Made by a program: the position numbers and the translations under genes. From positions 1 through 14,766 of the forward strand of contig CAYHWL010000027.1 in NCBI GenBank assembly GCA_964359785.1: a stretch of 14,766 bases of DNA. The letters are read 5' to 3'. Below the pieces are notes generated by a model. It was not told the origin of the DNA and did no database searches. It was given only the letters and a program-made list of their open reading frames with translations. The stretch's first letter is position 1. Every line of letters starts with the position of its first letter. The stretch comes from JACQSU01 sp964359785. GTDB lineage: Archaea; Nanobdellota; Nanobdellia; Woesearchaeales; JAGWAF01. This document shows, one piece after another, positions 6,062-13,328 of the stretch.

Positions 6062-6652
6062 TTATGCATCCAGCATATCCTCGAATCGCAGCCTGTCTCC
6101 TCTTTTGAGTATCCTCTGATGCGTTTCTGTGGCGTAGAAGGTTTGGGTCGCCACAAATGTTAGTCCTACACATGCCCCGACGAGCCCCATATCACGGCTC
6201 GAGATATTCATTTCACTGATGGATGCGGTCACTGCACTGCACAGCGCATATAGTCCGGCGGCTATTGGCGTCCCAAGCGCCGCGAGAGCGAGAAGGTACT
6301 GTGGTTTCTCTGATTGCCGGACAAGTTGTTCGTATTCTTCTCTTTTGTCATCTACAATCTCTTCTAGGTATTTTGGCGTAGCCTGCTCCTTTGTCACTTT
6401 TATGCACGCCAAAGCAAGCATAGATGGGAGCACTCCGATGGACCAAGAATTCACAAGGCTCTGTGCGTTGCCGCCTTGCATCTCTCCAAGCACTGCGCAG
6501 TAGAAGAGCGGGACGCCCATTTTAGCCAAGAAGCCGGCGGTCTTCTCGCAGATATCCTGCCATTTTGGCTTCTCCATGATGGCGATAGCATCTTCCCGCG
6601 CTATTTCCTCTAGCGCCCGTTTGTTGTAATGGTCGTCCCATACGTTACTCAT
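6062..6652 (-). CDS. Unrecognised membrane protein
   Basis: A 196-residue protein with a charged N-terminus (about 40 residues), then hydrophobic stretches at about 44-57, 68-85, 118-143 and 154-173, suggesting three or four membrane segments. A charged, acidic/basic linker (QATPKYLEEIVDDKREEYEQ) lies between the second and third. It ends with a basic then acidic tail (RILKRGDRLRFEDMLDA). I recognise no family. The ATG at 6652 sits about 26 bases after a TATA box, so the mRNA is probably leaderless. The next gene upstream (6687-7421) is on the same strand but has its own promoter and transcript. Confidence 0.7.
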   Translation of the reverse strand: MSNVWDDHYNKRALEEIAREDAIAIMEKPKWQDICEKTAGFLAKMGVPLFYCAVLGEMQGGNAQSLVNSWSIGVLPSMLALACIKVTKEQATPKYLEEIVDDKREEYEQLVRQSEKPQYLLALAALGTPIAAGLYALCSAVTASISEMNISSRDMGLVGACVGLTFVATQTFYATETHQRILKRGDRLRFEDMLDA

Positions 6653-6673
6653 AAGTAGATGAATCCCGATTCG

Positions 6674-6681
6674 TTTATATT
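6674..6681 (-). promoter_or_regulatory. TATA box of the membrane-protein gene
   Basis: Minus strand AATATAAA preceded by ACAAAC. The centre is 25-26 bases before the ATG at 6652; it lies just past and partly abuts the end of the preceding gene. Confidence 0.55.
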
Positions 6682-6686
6682 GTTTG

Positions 6687-7421
6687 TCAGAAATAGAGTT
6701 CCGGGACGTCTGGGCTCATGATGGCGTTTAGATGTCCTCGGAGTTTTTCGATGATTTCTCTGCGTTGTTCAGAAGGGATATGATTCGATGCCGCCTTGCC
6801 TCGCATGGCGCATTCTTCGCATTTCGCTTTCCATTTGCCAGAATTGGTGTTGCGATGCATGACCCTCGCCGCATGGGTGGCGGATTCCCACATTGTTGCG
6901 TTGAGCAGTTCGAGCCGATTATCTTCCGTTCCTTGTGATGCGATGTACCCGTTTAGCATGCGTCCTGCTTGTCTGTGCATCTCGAACCATTCCAGAGCCA
7001 TCTCCAGTCTTTCTCCATCTCTAAAGAACAAGATCTTTGCGCTATAACCTATGTGTTTGCTTAAGAACATAGTGAAGTTCTGACTGTCGTCTCCATCCGT
7101 GGTCAATGCCAGATTCAAGTATTGATTCCATCGTCTTGCCCACTCGATTTCACTGTTGTGGAAATAGATTTCCCCCGCGAGCCGTCCAGTATAGTGGTAT
7201 AAGCGTGCCAGATTATGTCTTGTCTTTTGGTTCTCGGGCGCTGCATGCAGAGTATCATCTGCCACTTCTTCGCACAGTCTGTATATGAGATTCAAGTGTT
7301 CTATGGCGAGGTCCACGCCTCTGATGATTTCATGGACGTCTTTTCTGGCCATCTTGAGGACATGCTCCAGATTTCCTTCTTGGACGTCTGTCTCGTCAAA
7401 CTCTTCCATTTCCCAGTCCAT
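6687..7421 (-). CDS. Unrecognised helical protein
   Basis: A 244-residue soluble protein beginning MDWEMEEFDETDVQEG. It is strongly helical and acidic, with many His, Trp and Glu. The pattern (for example AIEHLNLIYRLCEEVADDTL and LARLYHYTGRLAGEIYFHN) recalls helical-repeat proteins of the TPR kind, but no clear repeat can be aligned by eye. A late CEECAMRG (a CxxC-like pair) is present without a partner pair. The frame also has an ATG at 7430, but the TATA box at 7444-7451 is placed at the usual distance for a leaderless start at 7421. It is divergent from the 7505-7777 gene. Function unknown. Confidence 0.7.
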   Translation of the reverse strand: MDWEMEEFDETDVQEGNLEHVLKMARKDVHEIIRGVDLAIEHLNLIYRLCEEVADDTLHAAPENQKTRHNLARLYHYTGRLAGEIYFHNSEIEWARRWNQYLNLALTTDGDDSQNFTMFLSKHIGYSAKILFFRDGERLEMALEWFEMHRQAGRMLNGYIASQGTEDNRLELLNATMWESATHAARVMHRNTNSGKWKAKCEECAMRGKAASNHIPSEQRREIIEKLRGHLNAIMSPDVPELYF

Positions 7422-7443
7422 GAATATCATTTGTATTCTACAT

Positions 7444-7451
7444 TCTTAAAT
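7444..7451 (-). promoter_or_regulatory. TATA box of the 6687-7421 gene
   Basis: Minus strand ATTTAAGA, with its centre about 26 bases before the ATG at 7421. It lies back to back with the plus-strand promoter at 7476-7483. Confidence 0.45.
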
Positions 7452-7475
7452 TTGAGCCTATTCTCTTGAGCAAAC

Positions 7476-7483
7476 CTTTTAAG
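7476..7483 (+). promoter_or_regulatory. TATA box of the 7505-7777 gene
   Basis: GAGCAAAC then CTTTTAAG, the classic archaeal B-element plus TATA arrangement. The centre is about 26 bases before the ATG at 7505. This decides strand and start for the small gene. Confidence 0.6.
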
Positions 7484-7504
7484 CAGGACCTTCTTATTTG
7501 CCTC

Positions 7505-7777
7505 ATGCACATCGAATCGAAATGCGTATTGCTCGCTAGACGGAAGGTCAAGGACCAGGATGATTTCCCTTACGTTGTCGATCTCAAGTTCTTTGGCGTG
7601 AACGACCCTCATAAGTCGGCCGCTCTGCCTGACAAGACCATGTGGTATAAGGTGGAATATGTGAGGATCGAGGTGCCTGTGAACTATTATCTTATGGGTA
7701 GTGACATCATCATTAACGATGCCGGCAAGCTCAACTTCGTCCAGGAAGGGAGAGTCCTGTTCATCAGAAGGGATTAG
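7505..7777 (+). CDS. Unrecognised small protein
   Basis: A 90-residue protein starting MHIESKCVLLARRKVKDQDD. Alternating hydrophobic and polar residues (VVDLKFFGV, YKVEYVRIEV, EGRVLFIRR) suggest a mostly beta fold; there are no signal peptide or membrane segments. No family recognised. A competing minus-strand frame (7427-7792) covers the same bases. I prefer the plus strand because a well-placed TATA box precedes the ATG by about 26 bases, and because the minus frame would run through both divergent promoters and overlap the start of the 6687-7421 gene. An earlier in-frame ATG at 7466 lies upstream of the promoter. Confidence 0.6.
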   Translation: MHIESKCVLLARRKVKDQDDFPYVVDLKFFGVNDPHKSAALPDKTMWYKVEYVRIEVPVNYYLMGSDIIINDAGKLNFVQEGRVLFIRRD

Positions 7778-8023
7778 GGGAAATGCTCTCAAAATTTGTC
7801 AATGATACAAGAAAATATCTTGAGGAATACTACCAACGAAATCAATGAATGTCGCACACCCGTTTTTCTCAATAGATTAATAAACCAATAATTTCATAAT
7901 TTCTCAAAATGAGTTCAAACAACATCAATCAAGGATATAGGCGTGCACAAAATTCTTTGGGATTTTGTTGTACCCGTGGCTTGCCGGGGTTGGGATTTCT
8001 ATTAAATCAAAGGAGGGATTGGC
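7778..8023. other. Intergenic stretch holding a palindrome element
   Basis: 246 bases between two plus-strand genes. The first part holds a 21-codon frame (7783-7848) with an AGGGG just upstream, which I do not call. The middle (7860-7935) is AT-rich with no clear structure. The dispersed palindrome element occupies 7943-7994. The ribosome-binding site of the lipoprotein gene, AGGAGGG, is at 8011-8017. Confidence 0.5.
7943..7994 (+). repeat. Single dispersed copy of the palindrome element
   Basis: GTGC, then an inverted repeat with arms ACAAAAT...ATTTTGT (7947-7968), then TGTACC, a GGC-TT-GCC hairpin (7978-7985) and TTGGG. It matches unit 4 of the 4516-4675 array over 31 bases with four differences, and repeats the array's terminal hairpin layout. 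Two of the changes in the left arm turn C-G pairs into T-G, which would remain paired as G-U in RNA. It lies 30 bases before the lipoprotein start, and could be in its mRNA leader. Confidence 0.75.
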
Positions 8024-9034
8024 TTGAAAAATGACTTGATATTCTGCCTTATGTTGGTAGTCGCGATATCCGGATGCGCATCCCAAATATCAGAGGGGCC
8101 TAAGTCCCTTCCTGAAATAACGCAATCTGAAAAACTGGGAATATCAGGCGATTTCCTCTCATATGAGAATCCTGATTATGGGATTAAGATCAGCTATCCT
8201 TCTGGCTGGCAGCAGACAGAAAATGAGAATGTCATTGCCGCATTTGTGTCGCCAAAAACCAGCGCGTCCGACACTGTCCAGGAAAGCCTTGGATTGACGA
8301 TGAATGATTTGGCCGGTCAGGGATTGACTTTGCAAAAATACAACGAAATCGCGATCAATCAGCTGAAGCAGACCTTTTTAGACATTACTATCCTCGAATC
8401 GGAAACTGCGTCATTGGCCGATAATCCCGCTCACAAAGTGGTGTTCACAGCCTCAAACCGCAAGTTCCTTCAGATTTGGACGCTTAAGAATGACTTAGCC
8501 TATATATGGACTTTTGTTTCTGTAGAAGAGGGTTATGCCGCATATATCAGCACGGCGCAAAGAATGCTTGATTCGTTTGAGATCACAAAAAACTTGAGAA
8601 CCTCAATTAAGGATGATAAAGATGTGGATCAGGAAGCAGATGCTCCTGCGGGTGTCTCTGATATAGACTCCCCCTTCCTAGGGAGCTGGAGGATATTCTC
8701 TGAAAGGATATTCTATGATATAGGCGGCGCTGGTGCCGCTGCGGTGCCGGTGACAAGGGATCTGGAGTTGCGAAAAGATGGGAAATGGAATTTTGGGGAT
8801 TCACAAGGCACATGGAGCGTGACTGGGATAACCGATGAGGACTGGAGCAGGTGGGGCATCAAAAGCTATGGACCAACACGGAAAATAATCCTGGAAGGGT
8901 GGAATAAATCAACTGCAGACGGACCGATAGAAGAGGCCAGCGGTTCCATTGAATTTGTCTGGGCTATCTATCATGTCGAACCTCCAGTTGTGCAGAATGC
9001 AGGCACACTATGGATAAAGTTTGGGCGCAGCTAG
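8024..9034 (+). CDS. Lipoprotein with PsbP-like domain and shared C-terminal domain
   Basis: A 336-residue lipoprotein. The signal MKNDLIFCLMLVVAISGC places the lipidated Cys at residue 18. Residues 46-188 (YENPDYGIKISYPSGWQQTE onward, ending in STAQRMLDSFEI) look like the PsbP-like fold seen in many bacterial and archaeal surface lipoproteins. An acidic linker follows (196-216). Residues 217-336 form a second domain (FLGSWRI, QGTWSVTGITDEDWSRW, TADGP) that recurs in the next gene. The start codon is TTG, chosen because AGGAGGG lies 6 bases upstream and the signal peptide begins there. It is first in a three-gene surface operon. Ligand unknown. Confidence 0.8.
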   Translation: MKNDLIFCLMLVVAISGCASQISEGPKSLPEITQSEKLGISGDFLSYENPDYGIKISYPSGWQQTENENVIAAFVSPKTSASDTVQESLGLTMNDLAGQGLTLQKYNEIAINQLKQTFLDITILESETASLADNPAHKVVFTASNRKFLQIWTLKNDLAYIWTFVSVEEGYAAYISTAQRMLDSFEITKNLRTSIKDDKDVDQEADAPAGVSDIDSPFLGSWRIFSERIFYDIGGAGAAAVPVTRDLELRKDGKWNFGDSQGTWSVTGITDEDWSRWGIKSYGPTRKIILEGWNKSTADGPIEEASGSIEFVWAIYHVEPPVVQNAGTLWIKFGRS

Positions 9035-9050
9035 AGTCTGAAGATAAAGA

Positions 9051-11276
9051 ATGGCCAACGCGATAAAATCAATGATTTATGGCATATTGCCTGTCCTATT
9101 TGTTTTAGCAGCTATAGGTATGCTAAGCGTGCCTGATCTTAAAGGGATGATCACAAGTGATGGCAGCTATAAGTCACCGTCATCCGATAGCAGTTATGAA
9201 TCACCTGCCGCAGGACCAGGCTACATCGCCCCTGAATCAGACAAGGGTTATAAATCACCTACCGCCGGATCAGGATATATTCCCCCAAAAATAGATAATT
9301 GGACTCGTCCCACGACGGGATCTGGCTTCCAAAGGCCCAATAGCAGGGACTATAAACTTGAAAACGCGACTAATCCACTTGATGCGGATCAGGCAATTGT
9401 TAATCAAACGATAGACGAGAATCAAACTCTTGCCGCAAACCAGACTATCCGGCTTAATCAAACCGTTCTCAACCAGACTCTTGCCGCAAACCAAAGCATT
9501 TACCCTACGAATCTGACGAATCAGCCCATTGTCCCTGACAATGACACTGAAAACAAGGAAGATTTCCTTCCCCAATGGAAGTTTGTGGGGAAATGGCGTG
9601 CCATCACCGTATTGGTCTCATACGCTGACGGGGAATGGGAATATGTTGATCCGCCAACAGACCTTCTGGATGTGAAAAATGAGCATGAGTGGGAGATGGG
9701 GGCGCAGAAAGGAACATGGCAAGTGCAAAAGATAGAAGAAACAGATTGGCAAAGATGGCAAGTCAGGAAATACGCTCCCACCACCAAACTTGTTTTTGGT
9801 GAGCCAGACGGCAGCACAACTGATGGACCTTTAGAATCCGACGGAATATGGATTATATATAATTCGGACAATGGCGATGGAAAGGGGATGCGGAATATCC
9901 AAGCTCAGTTCAGGAGAGCTATCGTCCAGTCAGACTATCTTTTCACCGTGGACAAGATAGGGGCTGGGCTGGTGAGGTCGCTTGACAAGAAAATCGACTG
10001 TGGACCGGTCTGTTTAAAGAATTATAAGGTTGATCAGATGGTTACACTGGTGGCAACACCTGATGATGGATGGACATTCTCAAAATGGTCTGGGAACTGT
10101 ATCGGAACTAGCAATGTCTGCAGGGTAGTGGTCCAAGGGCCTACAGTGGCCGCCGCGGAATTCAAAGGTTCATGCAGGGATGATACGGGCTGTCCGCAGG
10201 ACCAGGCTTGCGTAGACTCAAACTGCGTGCAGATAGAATGCAAATGCGGCACGGTCAAGGAGCATACCTGTAAAAAATATGAATGCTGCTTTGACAGCGA
10301 TTGCGGTGGAGGAAATAAGTGCGACATCAAAGCTAGAAAATGCGTCGCCGCATCATCCTGCAAGGCGATAAAACTAAATGGGGACTCTGCTAAGAAGCAT
10401 GACCTTGTGTTTGTCGGGGCAGATTTCAAGGATTATGATGATCTTGAAAAGGCAGCAAAGATCCTATTGGATTATGAAGGTAATTTTCAAACCAGACTGG
10501 GGGTTTTTAGTCTCACCCCCTTCAAGGAAAATCTAGGCAAATTCAATTTCTGGATGGTGCTGGCGCCGGACTATCCTCATTATGAGGTTGAATCGCCTAT
10601 CAAAGGTGTGGGTCCTGACACGATCTATCTGCCTGATGAGGCATATTATGAATCTTTTGTCCAAAACTGCGAAAGGGACACTGTTGTCGTCATCTCCCCT
10701 TATCTGTTCAGATCCTTTGCTAAGTTTCCTACGACAGGAGGAAGCGGGGGGCTAGTCTATCTGTCACTACAAAATCCTCTGAAAGGTCCAGAATATCTAG
10801 GCAGGAGTCTAGCGCACGAATTAGGGCATGCGATCGGGGGGCTGGCAGACGAATATGTCGAATATGGCTCTAGTGACTTGACTCAGACAGGAGATTATCC
10901 AAATTGCGCGCCTGATTTGAAAGAAGCCCAAAGAAAATGGGGTGATTTAGTGGGAGCGAGAGGGGTGCATTATTATACTGGAATATCCGGGATCGCTGGG
11001 ACAACTTACTACAAAAGCCTTGAGCCTACATTCCCTGAATTAGGCCTTTTCCCTGATGGCAGTGATTGGGGGGATGGGGGGTGCTCATATGTCCGCAAAA
11101 ACATCAGGCCGACACAGAATTCCATAATGAAATCAAATTACGATCTTGAGAATGATTTTGGCCCAGTGAACGAAAGGGTATTGAATGAGAAATTCATTGG
11201 GTATGATCGACAGGACCAACAAGTTCTTGAGCCGATGGGAGTGAGGGGAAGAAGATTCATAGAAGATCGAGGTTAG
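9051..11276 (+). CDS. Large surface metallopeptidase of the M64 type
   Basis: A 741-residue multidomain exoprotein. In order: an N-terminal hydrophobic anchor or signal (8-26); six or seven SYxSP/GYxxP-like repeats of about 9 residues (38-102); a linker with nine N-x-T/S sequons (105-166); a domain shared with the upstream lipoprotein (178-290); an InlB-B-repeat-like domain (297-373, IDCGPVC and FSKWSGNC); a 13-Cys segment (375-437); and a peptidase domain (438-741). The zinc motif is HELGH (589-593) followed by GLADEY (597-602), as in peptidase M64 (IgA-protease family), with a late GCSY...SIM...FGPVNE region also typical of it. It should hydrolyse proteins outside the cell. It starts 16 bases after the lipoprotein stop, with only a weak ribosome-binding site, so it is operonic. 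Confidence 0.87.
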   Translation: MANAIKSMIYGILPVLFVLAAIGMLSVPDLKGMITSDGSYKSPSSDSSYESPAAGPGYIAPESDKGYKSPTAGSGYIPPKIDNWTRPTTGSGFQRPNSRDYKLENATNPLDADQAIVNQTIDENQTLAANQTIRLNQTVLNQTLAANQSIYPTNLTNQPIVPDNDTENKEDFLPQWKFVGKWRAITVLVSYADGEWEYVDPPTDLLDVKNEHEWEMGAQKGTWQVQKIEETDWQRWQVRKYAPTTKLVFGEPDGSTTDGPLESDGIWIIYNSDNGDGKGMRNIQAQFRRAIVQSDYLFTVDKIGAGLVRSLDKKIDCGPVCLKNYKVDQMVTLVATPDDGWTFSKWSGNCIGTSNVCRVVVQGPTVAAAEFKGSCRDDTGCPQDQACVDSNCVQIECKCGTVKEHTCKKYECCFDSDCGGGNKCDIKARKCVAASSCKAIKLNGDSAKKHDLVFVGADFKDYDDLEKAAKILLDYEGNFQTRLGVFSLTPFKENLGKFNFWMVLAPDYPHYEVESPIKGVGPDTIYLPDEAYYESFVQNCERDTVVVISPYLFRSFAKFPTTGGSGGLVYLSLQNPLKGPEYLGRSLAHELGHAIGGLADEYVEYGSSDLTQTGDYPNCAPDLKEAQRKWGDLVGARGVHYYTGISGIAGTTYYKSLEPTFPELGLFPDGSDWGDGGCSYVRKNIRPTQNSIMKSNYDLENDFGPVNERVLNEKFIGYDRQDQQVLEPMGVRGRRFIEDRG

Positions 11277-11318
11277 ACTCGAAGGAAAATGAGATGAAAC
11301 AATGATGAGGGAACATAA

Positions 11319-11951
11319 ATGAAAAAGTTGATACTATTAGTCATTTCGCTTGCATTGCTCACGTCCGTGTCTGCCAACACGTTATCCTACTCGGTTATCC
11401 TGCAATACGACTTAGGCAAGTTCTCACTTAGAGGCATCGAACTTGTAGGGGCGGCTTCGCCAAGAGAGACGACCCAAGGAGGGTATGATGCTAAGATAAT
11501 CTCCTATAACGGCGAAATCCTCTACTCAACATCATTTAATATGGACTTGGAAAGATATTACGCGCTCCCAGTGAGCCGGGGCGCATCGCAAAAATATGCC
11601 AGCCAAACCAAGGCTTCGTTGAACTTACTTCTGCCCTACTATCCCAATGCGCAAAGAATAGTGATATCCAAAGGGAAAGATGAGTTGCTGCAGATCGATG
11701 TGAGCAGATACGCCGCATGTGATCAAAACGGGATATGTGAGGACTTGGAAACTTTTGAGGTGTGCCCGGGGGATTGCACCTGTGGCAATAAGATATGTGA
11801 AGTCACAGAGAGCTATATGTCTTGCTCGTCTGATTGTGTCCCAGAGCAAAAAGGCGATAGCAGCCTGTTTGGGCAAAATGGAGCGATATACTTGATAATC
11901 GCTGTTTGCCTTGTCATAGCCGGCTTTATCTCATTGAGGAAGAAGAAGTGA
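11319..11951 (+). CDS. Surface protein with Cys-motif pair and C-terminal anchor
   Basis: A 210-residue secreted protein. Signal peptide 1-19 (MKKLILLVISLALLTSVSAN); a beta-rich ectodomain to about residue 132 (SYSVILQYDLGKFSLRGIEL, then ISYNGEILYS); two copies of a C-x-x-G/K-I-C-E...E...C-x-x-D-C motif (134-153, CDQNGICEDLETFEVCPGDC, and 154-173), a pattern frequent in archaeal surface proteins and probably metal- or disulphide-stabilised; a transmembrane segment 188-205; and a cytoplasmic RKKK tail. The start has GATGAGGG 7 bases upstream. It follows the M64 peptidase by 42 bases, so it may be its partner or substrate; that is inferred from position only. Confidence 0.78.
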   Translation: MKKLILLVISLALLTSVSANTLSYSVILQYDLGKFSLRGIELVGAASPRETTQGGYDAKIISYNGEILYSTSFNMDLERYYALPVSRGASQKYASQTKASLNLLLPYYPNAQRIVISKGKDELLQIDVSRYAACDQNGICEDLETFEVCPGDCTCGNKICEVTESYMSCSSDCVPEQKGDSSLFGQNGAIYLIIAVCLVIAGFISLRKKK

Positions 11952-11965
11952 GAAATGTTCAAGAA

Positions 11966-11980
11966 AGAGATATACTCTCT
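11966..11980 (-). terminator. Weak hairpin plus T-rich tail after the primase-like operon
   Basis: On the minus strand AGAGA-GTATA-TCTCT forms a 5-bp stem followed by TTCTTGAACATTTC, about 18 bases past the stop at 11998. The T run is poor, so this is a tentative call. Confidence 0.25.
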
Positions 11981-11997
11981 ATTCCGCACACCTCGGA

Positions 11998-13308
11998 TCA
12001 GTCTCTGCTTTCAAGCAGTCTTTCCCCTGCCTCTATCATGTTGACAGCGGCATAGGTGCGTGCCCAATAATTCGCCCGAGTCCTAGAGGTATACTTCATC
12101 CAGTTCGTGCTCCATCTATGTTCAGGCTGGCAGTATAGATCATTGATGAGCGACCCTATGTGTCTCGGATGCCATCCGCAATGCGTAAGATCTTTGACGA
12201 ATTTCTTGATGAGGTTTGGCTGCATCAATCGCGGGTTGGGTTTCGCGATCACGCTCCTGCTTTTTTCAGAAAGTGTGTCATCGCATTGTGCGCGATGAAG
12301 TGCTTCGCTTGGGAGCAGTTCATCCTTTGAGTCGAAATCTTGCATGAACGCGTACAGCCCGCTTCGTTTGTATTCATCGATTAGCGGGAGAATATTGTCA
12401 TTCATCACAGGTATGTGCCCGGTGAACTCATTAGCATTGCAGACTGCTTTTTCCCGATCCCACATACAGGATACTAACCAAAAGAGATCCTCGATTCTTG
12501 TCAGCTTCTCGCCGTCAAAATGTGTCTTTGTGACGTCGGTGAGCGGATGAGTTCCCATGTTATATCGGTGGACATTCTTGCGATGCAAGGAGTATGGCGA
12601 TCTCATTATTCTCATGTATGCTGGGTCTGCTTGCCAGGAATTGTCGATGTTCACGCATTTCTCTTCGGTGTCGCAGATGGTGACTGGTATATCCAGCCCC
12701 ATGAACGATTCTTTGGCTAAAAGAGAGATATAATTCCAAAGACGGCCTATCCCCGAGAACACACTTCCTGCCTCAAATCCGCATGGTTTGTGTCTCTTCA
12801 GGTCACTTGGATCATGGAGGTTGTACGCATCGAGCACTTCTTGTTCAAGGTATCCGATGCTTGCTAGCGCAGAATACGCGGGCGTCCCTTTCTGCGCATG
12901 GAATAAGATGTGTCCTCCGCTGGGTGTCAAGTCCAGCAGGTATGGCATCTTGTGCTTTTGCATCATCATCTCAAAAAAGTCAGATACTGGTTTGATATGC
13001 GCTTCGTGGAAATGCCATTGGCTTCTCTCATCGGCGTATAATTGCATCCCTTCGTGGGATAGGAATATCTCAAAATCAATCGGGGCTAGGATGCTGTTGT
13101 CTGCTTCTATGATGGGCAGGTAGACTTCCATCCCGTCGCGTACAGTCAAGTCATAGAGGTGTTCCACGGGCTCTACTGTGACAAGCAGGGATTCAGGATC
13201 CCATCCTCTTTTGATGAGCTCTGGGCCATATGCGAGCACTAATGACTCGTGGTCGAAAGCGTTCTGTATTTTCCCAAATACCTTTGTGTAATACTCGTGT
13301 TTATCCAT
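11998..13308 (-). CDS. Archaeo-eukaryotic primase-like protein (436 aa)
   Basis: Three motifs match the archaeo-eukaryotic primase (AEP) catalytic core in order: DFE (78-80, in LAPIDFEIF), SGGHILFH (130-137) and the segment NIDNSWQADPAYMRIMRSPYSLHRKN beginning near residue 220. That last segment parallels the D..vt.D..rliR.P.SLH.K of archaeal PriS. AEPs make RNA or DNA primers for replication or repair using two divalent metals. The C-terminal 150 residues are helical, including CGWHPRHIGSLINDLYCQPEHRW, and unassigned. The ATG at 13308 has GGTGGTGA 6 bases before it and follows the 472-residue gene by 20 bases. The protein is longer than a plain PriS. It could be a chromosomal primase or one from a plasmid or virus; domain order alone cannot tell. 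Confidence 0.62.
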   Translation of the reverse strand: MDKHEYYTKVFGKIQNAFDHESLVLAYGPELIKRGWDPESLLVTVEPVEHLYDLTVRDGMEVYLPIIEADNSILAPIDFEIFLSHEGMQLYADERSQWHFHEAHIKPVSDFFEMMMQKHKMPYLLDLTPSGGHILFHAQKGTPAYSALASIGYLEQEVLDAYNLHDPSDLKRHKPCGFEAGSVFSGIGRLWNYISLLAKESFMGLDIPVTICDTEEKCVNIDNSWQADPAYMRIMRSPYSLHRKNVHRYNMGTHPLTDVTKTHFDGEKLTRIEDLFWLVSCMWDREKAVCNANEFTGHIPVMNDNILPLIDEYKRSGLYAFMQDFDSKDELLPSEALHRAQCDDTLSEKSRSVIAKPNPRLMQPNLIKKFVKDLTHCGWHPRHIGSLINDLYCQPEHRWSTNWMKYTSRTRANYWARTYAAVNMIEAGERLLESRD

Positions 13309-13328
13309 TTTCTGTCACCACCTATATT

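Noticed and set aside
7427..7792. 121-codon minus-strand frame opposite the 7505-7777 gene
   Set aside because: It has no promoter or ribosome-binding site, would cover two divergent promoters, and overlaps the start of the 6687-7421 gene. The plus-strand frame has a well-placed TATA box.
7783..7848. 21-codon gene MLSKFVNDTRKYLEEYYQRNQ after AGGGG
   Set aside because: The weak ribosome-binding site, very short length and lack of any recognisable motif leave it indistinguishable from chance.
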